Assembly (NCBI GenBank): GCA_022013685.1
Contig: JAKLPV010000126.1
Location: forward strand, 1 to 34,528
Reading direction: 5' to 3'
Source of the DNA: Anaerolineae bacterium
Lineage (GTDB): Bacteria; Chloroflexota; Anaerolineae; Anaerolineales; Villigracilaceae
DNA: 34,528 bases
This document shows, in pieces, positions 1 to 7,984 of the stretch. A program made the position numbers and the translations under genes. Under the pieces are notes generated by a model. It searched no databases. It was not told the DNA's origin and saw only the letters and a program-made list of their open reading frames with translations. Position 1 is the first letter of the stretch; the number at the start of each line of letters is the position of its first letter.

Positions 1-2
1 GA

Positions 3-119
3 TTGAGAGAACATCGCCAACGATTTCGGCTGCATACTCGTTCTGCCAGACAATCCCAAGCCCAATTCAAGCGCATCACACAACAGTGGCTCAACCTTCA
101 TCCAAGCCCAAATTTATAG
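3..119 (+). CDS. 3' end of an unidentified reading frame entering from the left
   Basis: One plus-strand frame is open from the window edge to a TAG at 117-119 and reads as a basic, Gln/Arg-rich tail (ending QQWLNLHPSPNL). The composition looks like a real C-terminus, possibly of a DNA-binding protein or transposase, but 38 residues are too few to name a family. It lies in the same frame as the next ORF, separated only by the TAG and six bases, so one gene interrupted by a stop is also possible. A second frame (2-148) is also open, which lowers confidence. Confidence 0.3.
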   Translation: MREHRQRFRLHTRSARQSQAQFKRITQQWLNLHPSPNL

Positions 120-125
120 CAAGTT

Positions 126-656
126 ATGCGCTACTGCGATTTTTCTAATTATCCCCCCGAAATTCTTGATGAAACCATGCAATTCGAATCACCCGTTTGG
201 TCCCCCGATGGTCAAAAAATTGCATATTTTATAAGTTTTATTGGTATCTCGACAACTAGCCCTAGTTTTGGCCCTTATATCTCCACAAAAGATTGTTTAC
301 AGAACGGTAATTACTGTGAAACATACAACCTGGATATTGACCGTGTCCATAACCAGGGAAAGCTGTTTTGGCTTCAAGATCCATCACAACTTGTTGTCTA
401 CTCATTTTTCAACAATGACCCAGATCTATATGTATATAATACAGAAAAAACAAATACGCTTATAAAAAGACTGCACTTAACGAAGGATGAATTGATAGAA
501 TCTTTTGCTTTTTCGTTGGATAATCAATTTATTGCCTACCGACCTTATAGTGGTTCAGTGTATGTTTTCAATATTGCCACCGACGAAAAAATAAAAATTT
601 ACACTGGTATAGATTGGGAACAGTTAGAAGTTTTGTTTTGGTTGAAAATTCCTTGA
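126..656 (+). CDS. Truncated TolB/PD40-like beta-propeller protein
   Basis: The 176-residue ORF carries a clear PD40/TolB-type blade motif (WSPDGQKIAY, residues ~25-34) and a weaker later repeat (FSLDNQFIAYRP, ~129-140), so it is part of a beta-propeller. Such propellers need six or seven blades and usually sit in exported or membrane-anchored proteins. This ORF has room for about three to four blades and no signal peptide. Its ATG lies six bases after an in-frame TAG, with no Shine-Dalgarno sequence. I infer the 3' remnant of a longer gene whose 5' part was lost or replaced. The downstream 657-790 region holds nothing I can identify. It is AT-richer than the housekeeping genes further right. 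Confidence 0.5.
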   Translation: MRYCDFSNYPPEILDETMQFESPVWSPDGQKIAYFISFIGISTTSPSFGPYISTKDCLQNGNYCETYNLDIDRVHNQGKLFWLQDPSQLVVYSFFNNDPDLYVYNTEKTNTLIKRLHLTKDELIESFAFSLDNQFIAYRPYSGSVYVFNIATDEKIKIYTGIDWEQLEVLFWLKIP

Positions 657-797
657 TGGTAGTATCATGAACTTTACTATGCTTTACAGAAGAGACGAAC
701 CAATTGATGGATGCACGGTTGTCTCTTGAATTGGAACAGAGTTATTATATAGCGCCAGCTTCACCCAGGCCATCAGAACTATGAGGAAAGGAGGTCC

Positions 798-975
798 ATA
801 AACAAGCAGACAAAAAAGCAAGCGATAAAAGTAATATTCCTGGTTCTATGTGGAGTGATTTTGTGCGTTTCTTTCATCTACTTTATGGAAGCCTGGCGGC
901 CTATACCTGTTCCAGATGAATTGCTTTATTACCCCGACGAGAAAAAAGGATTTTTGGAGTTCGACCCCACCACAA
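798..975 (+). pseudogene. N-terminal remnant of a membrane-anchored protein with ATA in place of the start codon
   Basis: A strong Shine-Dalgarno GGAGGT (790-795) precedes an open frame whose first codon is ATA (798-800), followed by a short lysine-rich stretch (NKQTKKQAIK) and one hydrophobic segment (VIFLVLCGVILCVSFIYF). That is the normal layout of a signal-anchored protein, so ATA is most simply a mutated ATG. After about residue 60 (FLEFDPTTIL) the frame runs into DNA that makes sense only on the opposite strand, the tail of the receiver-ATPase remnant. The later part of the open frame (to 1319) is therefore a shadow. The family is not recognisable. Confidence 0.45.
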
Positions 976-984
976 TCCTGGACT

Positions 985-1170
985 CTCCTATCAGGATGGT
1001 TTCTCCCTGCCAAAGGTTGCGCAGCGCAAGGGACAGGTTGACGGCCAGACTGGAGCAACCAACCCCTCACCGCAAACTGTGGATGGAAATCATGCGGGCT
1101 TCATCTCGGGCTGTGGCGGGCGCAGCGGCTTTTGCAGTTTGCATCATTTGGGCCGCGGCGCAAAAGGACG
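985..1170 (-). pseudogene. Broken P-loop ATPase half (CpaE/MinD/BcsQ-like) once fused to the receiver
   Basis: Reading the minus strand one frame away from the receiver ORF gives AQMMQTAKAAAPATARDEAR, then MISIHSLR, a TGA stop (1069-1067), GVGCSSLAVNLSLALRNLW and finally ETILIG. This matches the start of a deviant-Walker-A ATPase of the ParA/MinD superfamily (form xLRGGxGxSxLAxNLAxAL), in which the TGA replaces the first Gly of the GGVG loop. Receiver-plus-MinD ATPase fusions are the CpaE/TadZ arrangement. Three lesions are visible: a frameshift at about 1145-1175, the nonsense codon, and loss of everything after the second beta-strand at about 985, where an unrelated inverted fragment begins. 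Confidence 0.6.
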
Positions 1171-1517
1171 TTTACCCGCGCTGCCAGTTCTTCCGGTTCA
1201 AATGGCTTGGTCAGGTTATCGTCTGCCCCGGCTTCGAAGGCTTTGAGCTTGTCCTGCAAACCAGATTGGGCCGTCAACATCAAGATAGGGGTTTGTGCGA
1301 ACTCCGGCTCACGGCGTAGGCTGCGCACAACCTCGTAACCGATGATACCGGGCATCATCACATCACTGATGATGATATCGGGCTTGAGCGAGCGCGCCAT
1401 CGAAAGACCGCTCACTCCGTTTTCTGCATAAGAAACGGTGAAATTAAGCCTCTCGAGCGCGCGGGTTACCAGGCTATGAAAGACAGGTTCATCATCGATG
1501 ACCAGAACGTTTGTCAT
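1101..1517 (-). CDS. Response regulator receiver domain, 5' part of a decayed receiver-ATPase gene
   Basis: This is a CheY-like receiver of 138 residues starting MTNVLVIDDEP: acidic pair D9/D10, phospho-acceptor D in IIISDVMMPG, Thr in MLTAQS and Lys in LTKPFEP. The ATG at 1517 overlaps the kinase stop as ATGA, so I prefer it to the longer frame from 1553. The receiver is complete, but the last ~15 residues (ANCKSRCARHSPR) are Cys/Arg-rich and unlike a receiver tail. The adjacent frame continues as a MinD-type ATPase, so this ORF ends at a frameshift. The product may still be a working single-domain regulator that takes phosphate from the kinase's HPt domain, but its original output module is gone. 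Confidence 0.8.
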   Translation of the reverse strand: MTNVLVIDDEPVFHSLVTRALERLNFTVSYAENGVSGLSMARSLKPDIIISDVMMPGIIGYEVVRSLRREPEFAQTPILMLTAQSGLQDKLKAFEAGADDNLTKPFEPEELAARVNVLLRRGPNDANCKSRCARHSPR

Positions 1518-4500
1518 GGCAACACCTGTTTTATGCCCAGCTCGGTCTCGCAATATTGCAGCAGGCGCTCAACTTCCACTTCGAGCTGTTTGACCAGGCT
1601 GGCGGCGTTGGTGGTGTCTTCGCTTTTGCCCATCGCCTCGATCTCGGCGGCCACTCGCGTGAGCGGGTCAGCACTAAAGTTGGCTGAGACACCCTTCATG
1701 TTATGCGCGTGGCGAAAAAGATCGTTGGCGTTATTGGTTTGCAGGGCATGCTTGATTTCCTGCATCCGTTTTGGCATGTGAACAATCAGATCCTGACACA
1801 TTTCAAGGAAAAAGGTGCGGTCGTTATAAAAACGCGGCAGGGCGGTGGCCAAATTCATGGGCAGCTCATCGCTGGGGATTATCAGCGGGGCAGGCGCCTC
1901 AGCTTTTTCATCGGATGGCCTCGGGGAGGCGGGGTCGCCGAACAGGTTCTCTTCCGAATCCAGATTTACCTCCGCAGCAAATTTTTCCATAGGGCCGGAA
2001 TAATCCTGCATTTCATCGATTGGTTTTTCTGCGCTGGTCGGTTCTTCTATCTGCGTCCACCGGTCGATTGCGCTGAACAGCACCTTCGGGTCAAGCGGTT
2101 TGGTGACATAATCATCCATCCCGGCTTCCAGGCATAATTCGCGGTCTCCTTTTAGCGCGTGTGCGGTCATGGCAATAATGGGAATGTGGCGATTCTGCCC
2201 AGATTCCCACTGGCGGATGCGCCTGGTGGCTTCGAAGCCATCCATCTCAGGCATTTGCACATCCATCAACACAGCATTGTATGGCTCGCTTTGCACCTTT
2301 TCCAGCGCGTGCTGACCATTTTCAACAGCATCCACTGAAAAACCGGCTTTGTGCAACAGGACGATGGCCAGTTTTTGGTTAATGGGGTTATCTTCAGCCA
2401 GCAAAATGCGCAGCCCTTGTCGTTTTTGTTCAGAAATGAGATGGCGTGTCACCAGGCGCGGTTGTTCACTCTTGGTGCTTGCCATCACTGCCAGCAGGGT
2501 ATCGTAAAGCAATTGCTGTTTGACCGGTTTGAGCAGGTAGGCTGCGCACCCCAACGATTCAAGGCGGGCTGCGTCGCCGCGCTGGCCCATCGATGTCAGG
2601 ATGATGATCTGGGCTTCGCGGGCGACCGGGTCATTCTTGATCTCGCGGGCGGTTTGCTCACCATCCATGTCTGGCATTTGCATATCCAATAAGATGATGC
2701 GGAAGGGATCGCCTTCGCGATGGGCGTTGCGCAGCATCTCGATGCCTTTTGCGCCGCTGGGGGCGGTCTCGATGCGGCAGCCGAAACCTTCCGTCATTTT
2801 CGTGAGCACTTTGCGATTGGTGGCGTTGTCATCGATCCCCAGAATTCGCAGGTTTCTGATGTTCTTGGCCTGGTCTGTATCCGGGGAGTTTTCCTTTGTC
2901 AATCTTCCAGGGGCCTGTTTTTCGAGTTTAACGGTGAACCAGAAGGTGCTTCCCGCACCCGATTCGCTCTCTATGCCAATCTGTCCGTTCATGGCTTCGA
3001 CCAATTGTTTGCTGATCGTCAATCCCAGACCGGTGCCCCCATACTTGCGGGTTGTCGAGCCGTCGACCTGCGTAAAACGGTCGAAAATGGCAGCGATTCG
3101 ATCCTTGGGAATGCCAATGCCGGTATCCTGAACCGAAAAGGTGATCGTAGCATAGGTATCGGTCTCTTCAACCGGTTCAGCGCGGATGACGACCTCCCCT
3201 TGATGGGTGAATTTAATGGCATTCCCCACCAGGTTGACCAGCACCTGGCGCAAGCGCGCAGGATCACCCTTCAGCCCGGTTCTTAGATCTGGGTGGATCA
3301 GGCAAACCAATTCCAGGCCTTTATCCTGGGCGCGCTTGGCCATCATCTGGGCCAGGTCTTCAACCATGTTGCGCAGGTCAAAGTCGATGATGTCCAGTTC
3401 CAGTTTGTGGGCTTCAATCTTGGAAAAGTCGAGAATGTCATTGATCAGCGCCAGCAATGTTTCTGCACTCTGCAAGGAAACGCTCAAGTAATCGCGCTGT
3501 TCCTCGGAGAGGGCGGTATCCAGCGCCAGCTCGAGCATCCCGATCACCCCGTTCATCGGGGTGCGGATTTCATGACTCATATTGGCCAGAAATTCGCTTT
3601 TGGCGTTGTTGGCCCGCTCGGCTTCCTTGCGAGCCTCGTCCAACTCGGTAATGTCGTGATAAATTGCCAGCGTCGCTACTTTTTTGCCATCGACAACCAC
3701 CGGCACCCCAAATATTTCTACGATGACAGAATTTCCATCTTTTCGGCGGCGTTTTCCGATACCGTGCACCAGGCTGGCCATGGCTTGCTGGGTGTATAAA
3801 TGGGCATCGTTGATTGTCTCTGGTGTCGTGATGAGTTTGTCCAGATTTTTTCCGATTATTTCGGCAGATGTATAACCGTATAGTTGCTCAAAAGCCGGGT
3901 TACAGGAAACGATGTTTTCCAACTCATCGAGCACTACAATTGCTGTCGGGCTGTTCATGTTCAAGGCTTCGAGGAACCTTTTTTCGCGGAGAAGCTCTGC
4001 TTCAGAATGTTTTAATTCGGTGATGTCGTGGTTAATGCCCACAATTCCAGTAATCATCCCTTGGCGATCTCGTAATGGCACCTTGGTGGTTAGCAGCCAT
4101 CTTTGGCTGCCATCTTTATCGATCACAGGTTCTTCTCGGTTGATCAGTGAATCACCCGATTGAATAATTTGCTGTTCGTCGGCAACATATAAGGCGGCCA
4201 GATCTTTGGGGAAGAAATCGAAATCTGTCTTTCCTAGAACCTGCTCCAAAGTAGTTGCTCCCAATGTGCGCCGATGTGCCATGTTATCCATGATGATCCG
4301 GCTATCGATATCTTTAACAAAAACATTGTCTGGCAAGTTGTCAATCAATGTGTGTAGTAGATTCCGCTCATCTGCCAAGCTTTCTTCAGTCTGCTTGTAC
4401 TCGGTAATATCCCGCCCAATCCCCACCAATCCCTGGATTTGTCCTTTTTTATCGCGGAGCGGCACCTTGGTGGTCATCACCCAGACCTGATTACCTTTAG

Positions 4501-5446
4501 AGTCGCGGCCAAGCTCTTCACGATTTAATATCGGTATGCCTGTTTCAATGACATTTTCATCATCAGCCCAATATTGAGACGCCAATTCAGGTGGGTACAG
4601 ATCAAAGTCTGATTTTCCGATCACATCATCGGCTGTTTTTCCGCCAGAGGCCTGCCAGTCGGCAAAGTTGGAAACAGTTTTTTTGCCGAGTGAGTCTTTT
4701 ACATAGATCCGATCTGGGATGTTATCGATCAGAGTCCGCAGCAGGTTGCGTTCATTTGCAAGGCTTTCCTCAACCAGCCTGTATTCGCTCATATCGTGCA
4801 AAACATAAACGGTACGCTCTACTCCCTGTCCAAATTCAAATGTCTTTTTGAAGAGATCATAATGCCCGCCGATTTGCGGAATGTCCATCTTGCCGGGTTT
4901 TAATTCAGCCTGCGGCCCATCTGGAAAAAGCAGGCTGTTGAGCGGACTCCCAATGGTTTGTGCAAACGTGGTGTTGAAGGTTTCGATCGCAGCGCGATTG
5001 CAGCGCAGGATCAGTCCATTGGAGTCCACCATAAAGATCAGGTCAGAGATCGAGTCGAAAATTGCTTCCCATTCTTTTTTGCCGCGCGAGACAACGGATT
5101 CCACCTGATTCAGAACTTCCATATCCTGTTTGAGTCTGTTATTTGCTAACGTGAGTTCTGCTGTGTTTTTCGCAAGCGCATGATCCATGTGCTTCGAAAG
5201 CTCGATCAACTGATCCTGTCGCCAGCCTGCCAGACCAAAGGCGAACCCGAGAAAGACGGGTATCGTATCGATGATCCAGAACAAGACGCGTGAAGAATGA
5301 AGAATTGCAACTGTGCTAAAAGTAAAAGGTAGTTTCAGGGAAGCAGCTTCGATAAAAAAGCTGATGATTGGAAATAACAAGCCTATCCCGACCCCCATCA
5401 GACTGTAACGTATCGTCATGGTTGGAGAATTTTTTTTGTTTTGCAT
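1514..5446 (-). CDS. Hybrid sensor histidine kinase (2 TM, 4 PAS, HisKA, HATPase, 2 REC, HPt)
   Basis: The 1310-residue BarA-type phosphorelay kinase has two membrane segments (~14-34 and ~52-74), a short helical linker, and four PAS domains (~125-220, ~240-350, ~365-480, ~490-605); PAS2 and PAS3 are near copies. The dimerisation/phospho-acceptor helix carries H625 (NMSHEIRTP). The ATP-binding domain has N742, DTGIGIP (774-780) and GGTGLGLT (803-810). Receiver 1 has D872/D873, D921 and K973; receiver 2 has D1019, D1062, T1094 and K1116. The HPt domain has H1248 (AHNMKG). All catalytic residues are present. Almost no extracytoplasmic loop exists, so sensing is probably through the cytoplasmic PAS domains. 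Its stop overlaps the receiver start by 4 nt. A promoter lies at 5495-5523. The ligand is unknown. Confidence 0.95.
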   Translation of the reverse strand: MQNKKNSPTMTIRYSLMGVGIGLLFPIISFFIEAASLKLPFTFSTVAILHSSRVLFWIIDTIPVFLGFAFGLAGWRQDQLIELSKHMDHALAKNTAELTLANNRLKQDMEVLNQVESVVSRGKKEWEAIFDSISDLIFMVDSNGLILRCNRAAIETFNTTFAQTIGSPLNSLLFPDGPQAELKPGKMDIPQIGGHYDLFKKTFEFGQGVERTVYVLHDMSEYRLVEESLANERNLLRTLIDNIPDRIYVKDSLGKKTVSNFADWQASGGKTADDVIGKSDFDLYPPELASQYWADDENVIETGIPILNREELGRDSKGNQVWVMTTKVPLRDKKGQIQGLVGIGRDITEYKQTEESLADERNLLHTLIDNLPDNVFVKDIDSRIIMDNMAHRRTLGATTLEQVLGKTDFDFFPKDLAALYVADEQQIIQSGDSLINREEPVIDKDGSQRWLLTTKVPLRDRQGMITGIVGINHDITELKHSEAELLREKRFLEALNMNSPTAIVVLDELENIVSCNPAFEQLYGYTSAEIIGKNLDKLITTPETINDAHLYTQQAMASLVHGIGKRRRKDGNSVIVEIFGVPVVVDGKKVATLAIYHDITELDEARKEAERANNAKSEFLANMSHEIRTPMNGVIGMLELALDTALSEEQRDYLSVSLQSAETLLALINDILDFSKIEAHKLELDIIDFDLRNMVEDLAQMMAKRAQDKGLELVCLIHPDLRTGLKGDPARLRQVLVNLVGNAIKFTHQGEVVIRAEPVEETDTYATITFSVQDTGIGIPKDRIAAIFDRFTQVDGSTTRKYGGTGLGLTISKQLVEAMNGQIGIESESGAGSTFWFTVKLEKQAPGRLTKENSPDTDQAKNIRNLRILGIDDNATNRKVLTKMTEGFGCRIETAPSGAKGIEMLRNAHREGDPFRIILLDMQMPDMDGEQTAREIKNDPVAREAQIIILTSMGQRGDAARLESLGCAAYLLKPVKQQLLYDTLLAVMASTKSEQPRLVTRHLISEQKRQGLRILLAEDNPINQKLAIVLLHKAGFSVDAVENGQHALEKVQSEPYNAVLMDVQMPEMDGFEATRRIRQWESGQNRHIPIIAMTAHALKGDRELCLEAGMDDYVTKPLDPKVLFSAIDRWTQIEEPTSAEKPIDEMQDYSGPMEKFAAEVNLDSEENLFGDPASPRPSDEKAEAPAPLIIPSDELPMNLATALPRFYNDRTFFLEMCQDLIVHMPKRMQEIKHALQTNNANDLFRHAHNMKGVSANFSADPLTRVAAEIEAMGKSEDTTNAASLVKQLEVEVERLLQYCETELGIKQVLP

Positions 5447-5494
5447 GGCTCTCTCTGGTTTATGCGCAGGTAAAAGAAACGCATTCCTTTAATT

Positions 5495-5523
5495 ACTATA
5501 GCATTGATTCTGCAAGATGGTAA
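5495..5523 (-). promoter_or_regulatory. Promoter for the hybrid histidine kinase
   Basis: On the minus strand there is a -35 TTACCA (5523-5518), a 17-nt spacer and a -10 TATAGT (5500-5495). A start about 42 nt upstream of the kinase ATG at 5446 is implied. Four of six -35 positions and five of six -10 positions match the sigma-70 consensus. No transcript evidence. Confidence 0.5.
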
Positions 5524-5554
5524 TTTCAAATTCGTGCAGGGAAACTTGTTCAAT

Positions 5555-5582
5555 GGTATAACCTAGCCAGGCGGTTATAACC
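5555..5582. promoter_or_regulatory. Two adjacent GGT(T)ATAACC palindromes upstream of the methyltransferase gene
   Basis: GGTATAACC (5555-5563) and GGTTATAACC (5573-5582) are palindromes about 18 nt apart centre to centre, 27-46 nt before the ATG at 5609. The first includes a -10-like TATAAC. They could be a paired operator or simply AT-rich promoter DNA. No Shine-Dalgarno is visible before 5609. Confidence 0.3.
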
Positions 5583-5608
5583 CACACCGTCTGGGAACAT
5601 CTTTAACC

Positions 5609-6868
5609 ATGGATTTTTACGCCCCTCTTTCTCTCATCCCCGCCCCAAACGCCAAGCGGATTGCGCTGCGCATCAGTCCGCCGGCAGAACGCGCCTTGCG
5701 CCAGGGTCATCCCTGGGTCTTTGATCAGGCCATCACTGAGCAAAGCAGGGCCGGCAGCCCGGGCGATTTGGCGGTTATTTTCGATGACAAACGCCGCTTC
5801 TTGGCGGTTGGACTGTACGATCCGACATCCCCCATTCGTGTGCGTATTTTGCAATCCCGCCATCCCGCAACGATCAATGCGGATTGGTTCAAATCGCGGC
5901 TGTCGGCAGCGCTGCGTTTGCGCCTGCCCCTGATCGAACAACCCGCCGAAAGAGCCACGACTGGCTACCGGCTCGTCCACGGCGAGAATGACGGGCTTCC
6001 GGGACTGGTGATCGATCGCTATGCCGGGACCTTGGTACTCAAACTTTACACCCCGGCCTGGATTCCGCACCTGAAGGAGCTATGCTCTGCCCTGGAGCAG
6101 GTTAGCCCGGCTGAAAGCCTGATCTTGCGCCTCAGCCGCTCCATGCTGAAGCAGGATGAACTCCTGTTTGGTTTGAGCGATGGGCTGACTCTCTCCGGTC
6201 CGCCCCCGGAGGGTCCGATCCTGTTTCAGGAAAATGGATTGGTTTTTGAGTCTGCTCCGATTCTCGGGCAAAAGACCGGCTTTTTCCTCGACCAGCGCGA
6301 GAACCGGGCGCGGGTCGAGCGGCTTTCGCTGGGCCAATCTGTGCTGAATGTTTTCGCCTACACGGGTGGGTTTTCCGTTTACGCGGCTCGCGGCGGCGCC
6401 AAACAGGTGATCAGCGTGGATCTCAGCGCGCCGGCCATACAGGCCGCGGCACGCAACATGGGCCACAACAGGCAGTTTTTCACGGTTGCGGCGGCATCGC
6501 ATGAAACGCTGGCCGAAGATGCCTTCGAAGCCCTGGGGCGCATGGCTTCAGAAAAACGCTGGTTTGACCTTGTGATTATCGACCCGCCCATGTTCGCTCA
6601 AAACCACTCCCAAACCGCGGCGGCCCTCTCGGCCTACCAGCATTTGACCCGCCTTGGGCTGGGCGTACTGCGGCCGGGCGGCGTGCTGGTCCAGGCATCC
6701 TGCTCGAGCCGGGTTGCGGCAGATGCCTTTTTCAATGCCATTCATCAGGCTGCCAGCGAATCCAACCGCTGCCTGACCGAAATCGAGCGGACAGGCCACG
6801 CCCTCGACCATCCGATCGGGTTTAAAGAAGGCGCTTACCTCAAATGCTTGTTTGCCAGGGTGGCGTAA
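5609..6868 (+). CDS. RlmI-like class I SAM-dependent rRNA (cytosine-C5) methyltransferase
   Basis: The 419-residue protein has the architecture of RlmI/YccW, which methylates C1962 of 23S rRNA in E. coli. An N-terminal PUA-like domain (~15-90; RQGHPWVFDQAI) is followed by a central EEHEE-like region and a Rossmann methyltransferase domain (~210-419). Visible motifs are QKTGFFLDQR (221-230), SAM motif I VLNVFAYTGGFS (246-257), the acidic end of strand 2 (VISVDLS), IIDPPMFAQ (323-331) and SCSS (364-367), which holds the candidate catalytic cysteine. The length is close to the family's ~400. It stands alone, divergent from the kinase. The exact rRNA position in this organism is inferred from the family only. 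Confidence 0.88.
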   Translation: MDFYAPLSLIPAPNAKRIALRISPPAERALRQGHPWVFDQAITEQSRAGSPGDLAVIFDDKRRFLAVGLYDPTSPIRVRILQSRHPATINADWFKSRLSAALRLRLPLIEQPAERATTGYRLVHGENDGLPGLVIDRYAGTLVLKLYTPAWIPHLKELCSALEQVSPAESLILRLSRSMLKQDELLFGLSDGLTLSGPPPEGPILFQENGLVFESAPILGQKTGFFLDQRENRARVERLSLGQSVLNVFAYTGGFSVYAARGGAKQVISVDLSAPAIQAAARNMGHNRQFFTVAAASHETLAEDAFEALGRMASEKRWFDLVIIDPPMFAQNHSQTAAALSAYQHLTRLGLGVLRPGGVLVQASCSSRVAADAFFNAIHQAASESNRCLTEIERTGHALDHPIGFKEGAYLKCLFARVA

Positions 6869-6907
6869 TCTGCCGGGTTGGGTTTGTTGTTGGATGGGGG
6901 TTATGAA

Positions 6908-7180
6908 TCATTTCTTCTCGATGTGTCCGCCAGCTTCTGCGCGCTCCAGGACAGCCAGGATTGTTTCGACCAGGGTTCTGGCAGCCTCAGCGCTGAGTTC
7001 CACTGCAACACGAGCGCCCGGGCCGTCAGATTCGTTCACAAAGTCAAGATTCAGTGCATGTTCAAAAGGCGCGTTGAAAGGGTGGTCGTAAGAGACATTC
7101 GCTTCGCGCAGTGTGAACCAGCCCTGTGCGCCTTTGCCGCTGCCCTCTATTTTTACTTGTTGTGCGATCATTGTGCACAT
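6908..7180 (-). CDS. Small conserved protein, resembles DUF6295
   Basis: This 90-residue soluble protein starts MCTMIAQQVKIEGSGKGAQG. It contains a GWFTLREANVSYDHPFNAPFEHALNLDF core and an acidic/alanine-rich helical C-terminus. I recognise the opening and the YDHP..AP.EH.LN.DF pattern from a short actinobacterial/Chloroflexi family annotated DUF6295, with no known function; this recall is not certain. It lies 18 nt downstream of the dienelactone-hydrolase-like gene on the same strand and is probably cotranscribed. The two codons before Met4 allow an alternative start at 7171. Confidence 0.75.
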   Translation of the reverse strand: MCTMIAQQVKIEGSGKGAQGWFTLREANVSYDHPFNAPFEHALNLDFVNESDGPGARVAVELSAEAARTLVETILAVLERAEAGGHIEKK

Positions 7181-7198
7181 AATTTTTTCCCATCCCGT

Positions 7199-7957
7199 CT
7201 ACGCCGTGAGATATTTTTCCAAAAAAGCAAAAACCTTGCTCCAGCCGTCGACTGCCTGCGCTTGTCGGTACATGGGACGGTGATGGTAGAAAAAACCGTG
7301 CCCGGCACCCGGATACATGTGGAACTCGTGCGGCTTTCCGTATTTCTTGAGCTCTTGTTCATGGCGGGTTACCTGCTCTGGCGTGGGGCTGGTATCTTCT
7401 TCGCCAAACAGACCCAGCAGCGGGCACTCCAGGTCTTTGGTGTAATCCAGCGGTGCTACCGGCTGATTTTGTGAAAGGTCGCTCTCTTGCATGACAACCC
7501 GCCCGCCCCAGCAGTCGATCAGCGCATCGAATATTTGCACCTGGCAGGCGGTCAGGTAGGCGTGCCGGCCTCCTGAACAGGTGCCAAAGATGCCAACTTT
7601 AGCATTGCTGACGGGTAGTGAGCGCAGAAAACTTGCCGCCCCTGCCAGGTCGCCGACTGCCTGGTTGTCGGGAATGCCTCCGGCAGCGCGTACTTTCGCC
7701 GCCACATCTTCGGGGGTTCCGTGACCGGCTCGATAGTAGAGGTTGGGGCAGATGGTTGCGTAGCCTTGCCGGGCAAAGCGGCAGGTGATTTCCTTGTACC
7801 ATTCATCCCAGCCCGGCATGTGATGGGCCAGAACCAGGCCTGGATAGGGGCCTGGCCCAAGCGGCCTGGCAAAGTAGGCATTGATGGTGTCCCCGTTAAA
7901 ACCTTGCAAGGTGGTCGTTTCAGCCAACATGCCTTCGTACATATTTGTCTGATACAT
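7199..7957 (-). CDS. Dienelactone hydrolase family protein (alpha/beta hydrolase)
   Basis: The 252-residue cytoplasmic hydrolase has the dienelactone hydrolase fold. The nucleophile motif is GTCSGG (125-130) with Cys127 at the position of the catalytic cysteine in GxCxGG. The acid is D188 (GEEDTSPTPEQ) and the base H220 (YPGAGHGFF). The N-terminus (GDTINAYFARP..PYPGLVLAHHMPGWDEW) carries the usual oxyanion-region strand. The family hydrolyses dienelactones or other cyclic and carboxylic esters; here the substrate cannot be assigned, and no aromatic-degradation genes surround it. AGGAG lies 7 nt before the ATG at 7957. Length matches the family (~240). It is followed by the small DUF6295-like gene and separated from the HAD gene upstream by 27 nt. 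Confidence 0.9.
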   Translation of the reverse strand: MYQTNMYEGMLAETTTLQGFNGDTINAYFARPLGPGPYPGLVLAHHMPGWDEWYKEITCRFARQGYATICPNLYYRAGHGTPEDVAAKVRAAGGIPDNQAVGDLAGAASFLRSLPVSNAKVGIFGTCSGGRHAYLTACQVQIFDALIDCWGGRVVMQESDLSQNQPVAPLDYTKDLECPLLGLFGEEDTSPTPEQVTRHEQELKKYGKPHEFHMYPGAGHGFFYHHRPMYRQAQAVDGWSKVFAFLEKYLTA

Positions 7958-7984
7958 GGTGTTCTCCTTACTGGCAATAGCCTT

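Noticed and set aside
855..1319. 154-residue plus-strand frame as a complete gene
   Set aside because: Only the first ~40 residues look like protein; the rest is the complement of the receiver-ATPase remnant. The true N-terminus starts earlier at the ATA codon.
7199..7957. Dienelactone hydrolase as evidence for chloroaromatic degradation
   Set aside because: The fold is used for many substrates and no ring-cleavage, cycloisomerase or maleylacetate reductase gene is nearby.
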